The notes below the pieces were generated by a model. It searched no databases and was not told the DNA's origin. It was given only the letters and a program-made list of their open reading frames with translations. A program made the translations under genes and the position numbers. A stretch of 14,420 nt of DNA from contig SYDY01000061.1 in NCBI GenBank assembly GCA_005801425.1, forward strand, positions 1-14,420. Reading direction: 5' to 3'. Within the stretch, counting starts at the first letter, position 1. Each line of letters starts with the position of its first letter. The DNA is from Bdellovibrionales bacterium (GTDB taxonomy: Bacteria > Myxococcota > XYA12-FULL-58-9 > SYDY01). Below are positions 5,778 to 11,924 of this stretch, one piece after another.

Positions 5778-7589
5778 CTAGGGCCGAATGGAGATCGGCA
5801 ATTGTTCTCCTAGACGTGAGATCGTCAGATTGACGGCCAAGCCGCTTTGAAGGCGTTTTTTGGCAAGTGCTTCCTGCTTCATGAAGCCAGATAGTCCTGC
5901 GATGGTTTCACCTTCGATACGTACGACCACATCACCAATATGAATGCCAGCGCGCTCAGCGGGAGAACTGGGTTGCACTTCGGTGATCACAGCACCGTTG
6001 GGAATATCATGAACCCATTTAAGAAGCGGGAAAAAATGGGTGACCATGAGGCCAAAGGGCGCAAAGCTTTGGCTTTCGCTGTAATAGCCGAGATCGACCT
6101 GACGTGGATCGACGCTGAACATGCTGTAGACAGTATAGCGTGCTGTTCCATCGGCATTATCAGCGAGACGTCTCCAGTAGATATCCTCATCCTTAAAAGT
6201 GACATTGAATCGCGCACTTTTCATTGCAGCGATTTGGCTTTTGGTTTGGCTTACATACTCCATCAACGCTTTGATGGCTGTGCGATCATTGGCTTGAACG
6301 GCCGATGATAGTTTATCGAACAATAAACTTTTTGCGCTGATCACGGGCAAATAAACGGCCTGTGAGAAGTTTTTAAGCATCACGCGTGATGCCATGGCGA
6401 GCAAAAGATTTTCGTTGGCTTCATCGATGAGATGATTGCGTGCGGATTCGAGGCTTGGTTCATTGGTGGCGACAACTTTAATACTCCAATGATCAGGATT
6501 GCTGATGTTGGTTCCAAGCTGTGCGGTCCAGAGCGGTGCTTGGGGACTGCTGGTGGCAATAGGTTCTTGCGGTGTCACGTGCTCGGAAATTGCGGTTTGC
6601 GTGGTGCTACTGGGTAGAGTGATGCGTAGGCCTAGACTTCCCACAGTGACGCCTATGATTGTAGCAACAATGATAGTCGCAGGTAGAATCCATTTGTTCT
6701 GGCCATTTGATGGTCCGTATTTGATGTTGTGAAGCACGTGTGTGACCTCTCTCATGCTGTGTGGACGATCGGTTGGTGTTTTACCTAGCATGTGAAAAAG
6801 AAGCTGCACGAATTTTGCTGGGATTTTCTTTGCAATGGAGGGTGGGATCGGTTGTGGTTTTTCACTGAGGATCGCCATGACCTGCGCAACGGATGAGTTG
6901 GCGCGAATGGGCAACTGACCCGTGAGCATTTCGTACATGATGACACCGAGTGAGTAGATATCGCAGCGCGCATCGATGATGTCAGTTCCATCGGCTTGCT
7001 CTGGAGCCATATAATAGGGTGTTCCAAAAATACCGCCGCTTGCAGCCAAGGTATGGGCGTTGGAATGGCTTTCCAGATTTTTGGCGAGGCCAAAGTCGAG
7101 AATTTTCGAAATCAGGCATCCGTTTTTTTCATGGACGTGGATATTTTCGGGCTTAAGATCGCGATGGATGACCAGGTTATCGTGTGCATAGTTAAGTGCA
7201 TCAGAAAGTTGTATCGAAAGATCGATGACTTGCTCGAAAGGAAGTGGACCGGCCTGTTTCATGTAGCTGGCCAAACTTACATCCGGTAGCCATTCCATGG
7301 CGATGTAGTGTTGATTGCCATCAAATGATCCGGAACTGTAGACGCGTACGATATTAGGATGATCCAGTTTGCTGATGGATTTGGCTTCGCGTTCAAAACG
7401 TTGAAGTGATTCAGCATCACCGACCAATGCTGGGTGCAACACTTTAACCGCAGCGGGACGATGTAATTTGATTTGGTCAGCCCGGTATACAACCCCCATG
7501 CTGCCTGAACCCACACGTTCCACGAGTGTATATTGGTCGTGAATGACTGTACCGATAAGAGGATCGGCATTGCGGGGCGTGTTGGCCAT
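5778..7589 (-). CDS. Transmembrane Ser/Thr protein kinase with periplasmic PDZ domain
   Basis: The protein has 603 aa. The kinase domain spans residues 20-290 with all key elements: G-S-G-S-M-G (27-32), A-V-K with Lys49, Glu68, H-R-D-L-K-P-E-N (142-149), D-F-G (165-167) and G-T-P-Y-Y-M-A-P-E-Q (189-198). A single membrane segment follows (about 300-321). Residues 322-520 form an exported region with long helices and a short beta part (Y-T-V-Y-S-M-F-S-V) that faintly recalls LPP20/FlgO-type domains; this is tentative. Residues 525-603 are a PDZ domain with the S-P-A-E-R-A-G-I and G-D-V-V-V-R-I motifs. PDZ domains bind protein C-termini, so this looks like a receptor kinase that senses an envelope protein state. 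Most bacterial receptor kinases carry PASTA or other sensors, so PDZ is unusual. The start is ATG with a weak GAG upstream; an in-gap promoter is possible. Confidence 0.93.
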   Translation of the reverse strand: MANTPRNADPLIGTVIHDQYTLVERVGSGSMGVVYRADQIKLHRPAAVKVLHPALVGDAESLQRFEREAKSISKLDHPNIVRVYSSGSFDGNQHYIAMEWLPDVSLASYMKQAGPLPFEQVIDLSIQLSDALNYAHDNLVIHRDLKPENIHVHEKNGCLISKILDFGLAKNLESHSNAHTLAASGGIFGTPYYMAPEQADGTDIIDARCDIYSLGVIMYEMLTGQLPIRANSSVAQVMAILSEKPQPIPPSIAKKIPAKFVQLLFHMLGKTPTDRPHSMREVTHVLHNIKYGPSNGQNKWILPATIIVATIIGVTVGSLGLRITLPSSTTQTAISEHVTPQEPIATSSPQAPLWTAQLGTNISNPDHWSIKVVATNEPSLESARNHLIDEANENLLLAMASRVMLKNFSQAVYLPVISAKSLLFDKLSSAVQANDRTAIKALMEYVSQTKSQIAAMKSARFNVTFKDEDIYWRRLADNADGTARYTVYSMFSVDPRQVDLGYYSESQSFAPFGLMVTHFFPLLKWVHDIPNGAVITEVQPSSPAERAGIHIGDVVVRIEGETIAGLSGFMKQEALAKKRLQSGLAVNLTISRLGEQLPISIRP

Positions 7590-7594
7590 CTCTT

Positions 7595-7623
7595 ATTTTA
7601 CAAAATCACTGGGGGCTAAACAA
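7595..7623 (-). promoter_or_regulatory. Weak candidate promoter before the PDZ kinase
   Basis: On the minus strand TTGTTT (7623-7618) is followed after 17 nt by TAAAAT (7600-7595), which matches five of six -10 bases. The -10 lies only 5 nt from the ATG, so a transcript from it would be nearly leaderless. It could give the kinase genes expression independent of the uptake genes, but the -35 is poor. Confidence 0.22.
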
Positions 7624-7638
7624 TGTATGCGCATATGA

Positions 7639-8508
7639 CTAATGGATTTCCTCAGGGGTACCAATGCGTTGATTTTGTGCCCACTGGCCTTCGGTGAGCT
7701 TCCAGCCTGCTTCCATGGGGATGCTGGGGAAATTAACTTTAATGGGGAGTTCGGTGCCTCCTGGGGTCGTGAGGGCGAATTCTAAGCCGAGATCGAGGCT
7801 GTTTGCATTGGGGGGGACCAAGGGAAGGTCGTAATAACCGATGCGTGCGTTGGGAGGGAATTCAGCAACCCAGCGTTCGGGTTTTACGATGACTGTGGGG
7901 GGCTGGTTATCGGCGGTCATTTGCAGGCCTTGTTTTTTTCCCTTGGCGTTGATTACGCCTTGAAAATTACCGACGATATGTCTGTTTTGGACTTTATCGC
8001 CGCCGCCCCACTGCACAAACGACACTTTGATACGTTGATTGCCGTCGATGGTTGCAGGTTCGATGGCAAGAATATCAAGCCTAAAAGGGTGATCGGCTGA
8101 TGTGTAAATGGGACGGTATGCGCCTTCACGCATGGCCTTCATTATTTTTTGCGTAAGTTCGATTACTTCGTTGCGTGCAGCAATTTGTTCTTCGGTGATT
8201 TTTCCGTCTGCTTTTAATTGATTGGTGGCAATGACTTCACGATCAAACTGTTGCATGCCCGGGTATTTTTGATCCAGCTCGGCAAGTTTTGTGAAATAGC
8301 GCGTGAGTGCAATACCAATTTCTTGTTTGTATGCGTCGGATGAAAGCAGGCTCATGCCTTGCATGGCTGTTTCATGCTCAGCACGCAACTCGGCAAGCGA
8401 CAGGTAATAGGCTTGTTTGCCAGTGACAGCGCGATATTCTTTCAGTCCCCAAAAGCCAGCACCACCCAAGAATGCAAGGCCGATGATCCATGCGGCAAAT
8501 GTTTTCAT
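7639..8508 (-). CDS. Membrane-anchored unknown protein with helical stalk
   Basis: The protein has 289 aa, with a strong GGGGAG 5 nt before the ATG. Residues 4-22 form one hydrophobic segment with a Gly-rich core (G-L-A-F-L-G-G-A-G) and no lipobox or clear cleavage site, so a signal anchor with the rest in the periplasm is likely. Residues 25-130 are charged and helical, probably coiled coil. Residues 140-289 are a beta-rich domain with three prolines in the P-P-N-A segments and no cysteine, which I do not recognise. It sits between tonB and the PDZ kinase, 49 nt from each. It may be an accessory of the TonB complex or an envelope partner of the kinase. Both roles are guesses from position. 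Its ribosome site is part of a predicted hairpin. Confidence 0.78.
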   Translation of the reverse strand: MKTFAAWIIGLAFLGGAGFWGLKEYRAVTGKQAYYLSLAELRAEHETAMQGMSLLSSDAYKQEIGIALTRYFTKLAELDQKYPGMQQFDREVIATNQLKADGKITEEQIAARNEVIELTQKIMKAMREGAYRPIYTSADHPFRLDILAIEPATIDGNQRIKVSFVQWGGGDKVQNRHIVGNFQGVINAKGKKQGLQMTADNQPPTVIVKPERWVAEFPPNARIGYYDLPLVPPNANSLDLGLEFALTTPGGTELPIKVNFPSIPMEAGWKLTEGQWAQNQRIGTPEEIH

Positions 8509-8513
8509 GCGAT

Positions 8514-8544
8514 CTCCCCACTTCGGTCATAATCGCGAAGGGGG
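8514..8544 (-). promoter_or_regulatory. Intergenic hairpin that includes the Shine-Dalgarno of the gene after tonB
   Basis: In the 49-nt gap after tonB, CCCC and CTTCG on one side pair with CGAAG and GGGG on the other (9 bp with one bulged base, 10-nt loop). In the minus-strand transcript the last arm is GGGG of GGGGAG, the ribosome site of the next gene (8519-8514). No T-run follows, so it is not a standard terminator. It could lower translation of the downstream gene relative to tonB. Confidence 0.45.
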
Positions 8545-8557
8545 TGCGTGTCCACGT

Positions 8558-9256
8558 TTACCTTGTGAATCGCACGCGTATCGGCGGCGATAGCGCCTCG
8601 ATGGGGTGGCCTTCTGCATTGCGTGCGGCGGTAAATGCGGCCGTTTGGGCGCATTGTACTGCGGCTTCTGCAAAACCATAACCGGGATCGGACAGTGCAA
8701 GTACGGATACAACACTGCCATCGGCACGGATGGTGGCACGCAAGATCACGGTTTGTTCGTTAATTTCGGCACTGTAAGCTTCTTTGGGCCAAGGACAGCG
8801 CCATGCATTGTTGTTTAATTGCACGGGTTTTGATGCATCATCGTGCTTGAGTTCTTCCTGTACAGCGGTGGTGCTGGTCCCTTTGGACGTGGTAGTGCCA
8901 CCCGCGAATGTTGAGACGGTACCGGTCACAAAAGTGTTCTCAGTAAAATCGACAGGTTCGGTGGGCGCAGGTTCGGCGGCTACTATTTTTCCCGCCTGGG
9001 CAGGAGAAGTATGGGATCTGCGTTGTACGTGGGGTGGCTGTGTTTTATGGGGCTCAAGTACGATTTCAATATCGGTGTGTTGTTTGATGGATGTTGCTGG
9101 GTCCCATATTTCAAGCGGCGGATCGATATGCAGGGCAAGAGCGGCAATCAGAGCATGCAGAAGAACTGCGATCAACAGCGGGATGATCATGCTGCTTCGT
9201 TGGGGCGTGGTATCGCAGAGCACCACGTCGATAATACGTGTTGGTGCATTGCTCAC
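8558..9256 (-). CDS. tonB: TonB-type energy transducer
   Basis: The protein has 232 aa. The GTG start overlaps the exbD stop in a GTGA quartet, indicating coupling. There is a short cytoplasmic N-terminus, then one membrane segment at 23-43 containing His34, which matches the functionally important transmembrane His of TonB. A flexible, Pro/Thr-rich periplasmic linker (45-150) follows, then the C-terminal TonB domain (about 154-232), ending P-P-I-R-V-R-F-T-R. Cys154 and Cys202 within that domain probably form a disulfide, which the E. coli protein lacks. TonB carries proton-motive energy from ExbB/ExbD to outer-membrane receptors, here presumably the receptor encoded by the first gene of this run. 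The linker is shorter and less Pro-Lys-rich than in enteric TonB. Confidence 0.9.
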   Translation of the reverse strand: MSNAPTRIIDVVLCDTTPQRSSMIIPLLIAVLLHALIAALALHIDPPLEIWDPATSIKQHTDIEIVLEPHKTQPPHVQRRSHTSPAQAGKIVAAEPAPTEPVDFTENTFVTGTVSTFAGGTTTSKGTSTTAVQEELKHDDASKPVQLNNNAWRCPWPKEAYSAEINEQTVILRATIRADGSVVSVLALSDPGYGFAEAAVQCAQTAAFTAARNAEGHPIEALSPPIRVRFTR

Positions 9257-9672
9257 GGTATTGTCTCCGCAGAGATGATGGCACCAAAGGCGATACGGGT
9301 AAGGCCTGCTTGTTTGATGATGTCGAGCGTGTGCATTATCTTTCGATGGGGCACGTTGCCATCGGCTTGAATGATGGCCCGTGTGTTGGCATCGTTTTTA
9401 AACGCAGCCTGCGCATGTTTTAAAAGCGATTGATCATTCGTGATGATTTCTCCGTTGGCGAGAAGTGGGCCTGTTTGAGGTAACGTCACGGCAAAGACCA
9501 CTTGCACCCCTTCGGCTTGTGAAGCTTCCGGAAGATCGAGTGGTACTGCCGGTGTTATCATGATTTTTGCGGTGACCATGAAAACGATCAAAAGCACCAG
9601 GGTGATGTCCACAAGCGGTGTGACATTGATCCCTGTGATGATGCCATCGCCGTAGTGATTGTTGCCGGCCAT
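9253..9672 (-). CDS. exbD: ExbD/TolR biopolymer transport protein
   Basis: The protein has 139 aa from the ATG at 9670-9672, chosen because GAGGA lies 8 nt upstream (9685-9681) and the product then has normal length. The frame runs on to 9729 but only through the exbB tail. Only 1 nt separates the exbB stop from this start. The motif N-V-T-P-L-V-D-I-T-L-V-L-L-I-V-F-M-V-T (16-34) is the single membrane helix, with Asp22 equal to the proton-conducting Asp25 of E. coli ExbD. The periplasmic domain (about 40-139) has the usual I-I-Q-A-D-G and I-A-F-G-A segments. With ExbB it forms the proton-driven motor that energises TonB. The TolR assignment is less likely because the neighbours are a TonB receptor and TonB. 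Confidence 0.93.
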   Translation of the reverse strand: MAGNNHYGDGIITGINVTPLVDITLVLLIVFMVTAKIMITPAVPLDLPEASQAEGVQVVFAVTLPQTGPLLANGEIITNDQSLLKHAQAAFKNDANTRAIIQADGNVPHRKIMHTLDIIKQAGLTRIAFGAIISAETIP

Positions 9673-9673
9673 G

Positions 9674-10354
9674 TTATTTTTCCTCGGGCAGGCACGGGGA
9701 CCTGCCCCTACTGAGATGGGCGAGAACAAGATTGGATAGCACTTCAGAACCCGACAACAACGACGCTACGGTGCGTTGAAAATAATTGTAGGCTGCGACA
9801 GCAGGCAACGCGACGGCAATGCCCACGGCGGTTGCCACCAACGCCTCAGCAATCGATGACATGACTGCCTGGGATGCCACCTCACCGACGGTGCTGCTTG
9901 CATGGCCTGGGCTTGCGTGGCCCAGTGCTTCAAAGGCTTGGATCACGCCGATGACGGTTCCGAACAAACCGATAAACGGCGCGTTGTTGCCGAGTGTTCC
10001 TAAAAATGCGAGTCGATTTTCAAGCAAACTTCGTTCAAGGGCAAAAGCGCTTTGCATGGCACGTTTCGCCGATTGTGCCCCTAAATGTGAAAGTTTAAGT
10101 CCGCCGCATGCGATGCGTGCTGCGGTTGCACCTGAGGTTTCAAGGAGTGCAATCGCTTGTTCTTGATTGTTTTGTGCAAGAACTGCGTCCAATTGCTGAG
10201 CAAGTGTGGCGATGTTTGTTTTTCGTTGGCGATAAAACAAAGCGCGCTCAATGCACAACGCAATACTTGCCACAGACAATGCGCCAAGAAGCCACAGAAC
10301 CCATGCTGCGCCCGTTGATAAAAAAAAGTGCGTGAGAAGTTCTACGGTGTTCAT
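9674..10354 (-). CDS. exbB: ExbB/TolQ/MotA-type proton channel subunit
   Basis: The protein has 226 aa. The ATG overlaps the stop of the preceding lipoprotein gene in an ATGA quartet. Three membrane helices are seen at about 17-37, 122-143 and 167-190, with a cytoplasmic loop between the first two. Family motifs are G-L-F-G-T-V-I-G (129-136) and E-A-L-V-A-T-A-V-G (170-178), with Glu170 in the place of the channel-lining Glu176 of E. coli ExbB. ExbB forms the pentameric ring around the ExbD helices. The last dozen residues are odd: residues 215-223 are encoded by a GTAG-headed REP-like palindrome, so this tail is probably a late addition outside the core fold. Confidence 0.94.
   Translation of the reverse strand: MNTVELLTHFFLSTGAAWVLWLLGALSVASIALCIERALFYRQRKTNIATLAQQLDAVLAQNNQEQAIALLETSGATAARIACGGLKLSHLGAQSAKRAMQSAFALERSLLENRLAFLGTLGNNAPFIGLFGTVIGVIQAFEALGHASPGHASSTVGEVASQAVMSSIAEALVATAVGIAVALPAVAAYNYFQRTVASLLSGSEVLSNLVLAHLSRGRSPCLPEEK
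9686..9711 (-). repeat. REP-like palindrome encoding the ExbB tail
   Basis: On the minus strand GTAG is followed by GGGCAGG, an 8-nt loop and CCTGCCC, a 7-bp perfect stem. It is read in frame as the end of exbB, and its last base directly abuts the GAGGA ribosome site of exbD. Head, orientation and stem composition match the other REP-like elements in the window. Confidence 0.65.
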
Positions 10355-11211
10355 GGGATTTCCTTACGTGTGGGGCATTCGCCTTCGCCGTCAAAATCGC
10401 CGAGGGTACGCGCTTGATGATTAAGATAACCAAGTCCCGTCAGAGTGTTTTCCGGAAGACTATAGAACTGTGCTGGAAAAAGATTGGATGCTTGTGCCTG
10501 TCCAAGTTCATCAAGCGTTGTGGTTGCATTGTGATCAAGATCGGCATCTGCAATCCACTGAGCGCGGCGTTCGGTGATTTCTTCGCCGTGTGTGACATTG
10601 GTAAAAAACCAGTGATCGCCATGAATGGTTGGCTTGATGGCCACGGTGCCACCCGATGGGACGGCAAATCCTGCATCGCCATCGGCGGGAGCGCAATCAT
10701 CGAAGGATGTGCCTGCTTTGAGCATCCAGTCAAATTGGATGGTTTCAAGTCCTTTGGTCATGATTCCGGCAACGTGCAGCGAATAACCGCCATCAATCAT
10801 GCGATTGAAATCTTCGAGGCTTGTTCCTTGTGCACGGATGGCGGTAGCGCTTGCATTGGGTATATCGTATCCAAATTTGTCCCAACGTTCGGCATCTACA
10901 TCGTTAAATGTTGCGAGGATAAGGCCACCTGCGGGTGTTTGTTGAAGATCCACCACATAAATAGTTGGATCGCGCAAAACAGATCCGGGCTGTGATGATC
11001 GCCATGCGCGAAAATTACCAATCACGGTGATGAACTTTGTATACGTGACATTCCATCCATCCTTGATATCCTCGTCGCCATCGCCCGCTTGAAGACCATG
11101 GGTGATGGTTCCTTCCGGTTCCACAAACACTTGCACGGTCCCGATATTGTTGCTGCCGCATGAAAGAAATATCATGGCAGCACCTGTGATTGCTAAATAT
11201 TTAATCGTCAT
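10351..11211 (-). CDS. Lipoprotein with EF-hand-like loop, second in the TonB receptor operon
   Basis: The protein has 286 aa. AGGAG lies upstream of the ATG, which is 2 nt from the preceding stop. The signal peptide ends F-L-S-C (Cys18), so this is a lipoprotein. The body begins with G-W-N-V-T-Y-T-K-F, then a beta-rich domain of a type I recall next to myxobacterial TonB receptors but cannot name. Residues 224-235 (D-L-D-H-N-A-T-T-T-L-D-E) fit an EF-hand calcium loop, with acidic or polar residues at 1, 3, 5, 7, 9 and 12, although the usual Gly at 6 is Ala. Two cysteines, one in F-D-D-C and one in G-E-G-E-C near the end, may pair. It could be a surface lipoprotein that helps capture or hand over the receptor's ligand; this rests on position. 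MbnP-type metal-binding partners are a distant alternative. Confidence 0.8.
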   Translation of the reverse strand: MTIKYLAITGAAMIFLSCGSNNIGTVQVFVEPEGTITHGLQAGDGDEDIKDGWNVTYTKFITVIGNFRAWRSSQPGSVLRDPTIYVVDLQQTPAGGLILATFNDVDAERWDKFGYDIPNASATAIRAQGTSLEDFNRMIDGGYSLHVAGIMTKGLETIQFDWMLKAGTSFDDCAPADGDAGFAVPSGGTVAIKPTIHGDHWFFTNVTHGEEITERRAQWIADADLDHNATTTLDELGQAQASNLFPAQFYSLPENTLTGLGYLNHQARTLGDFDGEGECPTRKEIP

Positions 11212-11213
11212 GG

Positions 11214-11915
11214 TTATTCTCCTTGATTAAAAATAAACGTGGGTCGTGCGTTTGCGGTGATCCCAATGGTTACCGCGTTGCTTGCCTGTGGCGTTTCGTG
11301 GGTGATGTGAACGGGGTTTTCTGTGCTTGTGCGAAATGCTTCAAAGTCGACATTTTCCCACCACCGTTGGGGTACAAAACGGATCGTGATATCGCGAAGG
11401 CGATCATCAAAACGCGTTGAGAGAGAAGCGCCTTGCACCACGTGCAATCCTTGTTGCTTGGGTTGAATACGGAGATCTGCAATGAAATCGATGCGTGTTG
11501 CGCCTTGTTCTGCAAATCCTACAAAATGCGCGTTGTTCGTAAGCGTTGTATGGGATGTGGGATTTCGCTCGTGACTGAACCATGTGGTTCCAAAATCGAA
11601 CATGGCCGATTGTGCGGTGTTCTCAAATCCCTCAAATGTGCCTGCGTGTTGCGGAAGGGGATCAAGTGCATCAACAACGACAGCGTTTGCTATTTCTCCC
11701 ACAGCACTAGGACACAAATCACTGGAGGCTGCGGTTGTCGCGCAAAAATACACGGGTCCAAAGGCAATTTGTGCTTGGGTGAGCGTGACAGTCCATGCAC
11801 CCGATGTAAATGTTGTTGGTGCCGTTCCTTGAACGAAAACAGGGCGCGAGATGGGTTCTTGCCCCGTATCGCCGCATCCCATCAGTATCAGTGTGATCGT
11901 TAATAATCGTCGCAT
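11214..11915 (-). CDS. Lipoprotein, first in the TonB receptor operon
   Basis: The protein has 233 aa. A strong AGGAG precedes the ATG and overlaps the receptor's stop region; the gap to that stop is 9 nt. The signal peptide ends L-M-G-C (Cys14), a good lipobox. The mature part is beta-rich with G-A-W-T-V-T-L-T-Q at about 38-46, which resembles the corresponding segment (G-W-N-V-T-Y-T-K-F) of the next gene product, so the two lipoproteins may be distant relatives. Two cysteines in V-Y-F-C and S-D-L-C lie 11 residues apart and could bridge. No named domain is recognised. As it lies directly after the receptor gene, a role in ligand binding or receptor capping at the outer membrane is the simplest guess. 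Confidence 0.78.
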   Translation of the reverse strand: MRRLLTITLILMGCGDTGQEPISRPVFVQGTAPTTFTSGAWTVTLTQAQIAFGPVYFCATTAASSDLCPSAVGEIANAVVVDALDPLPQHAGTFEGFENTAQSAMFDFGTTWFSHERNPTSHTTLTNNAHFVGFAEQGATRIDFIADLRIQPKQQGLHVVQGASLSTRFDDRLRDITIRFVPQRWWENVDFEAFRTSTENPVHITHETPQASNAVTIGITANARPTFIFNQGE

Positions 11916-11924
11916 TGATTGCTC

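Noticed and set aside
7626-7635. 10-bp palindrome TATGCGCATA before the PDZ kinase
   Set aside because: It is short, occurs once in the window, and has no clear relation to a promoter; it may be chance.
9686-9711. Palindrome at the end of exbB as an intrinsic terminator
   Set aside because: The bases after it are the exbD ribosome site and start, not a T-run, and exbD must be transcribed through it.
9673-9729. Longer N-terminus of ExbD
   Set aside because: The added residues come from the exbB tail and REP element read in another frame; GAGGA and family length support the start at 9672.
10414-10995. 193-codon plus-strand frame opposite the EF-hand lipoprotein gene
   Set aside because: It has no recognisable domain or ribosome site, and the opposite strand holds a lipoprotein with signal peptide and tight operon spacing.
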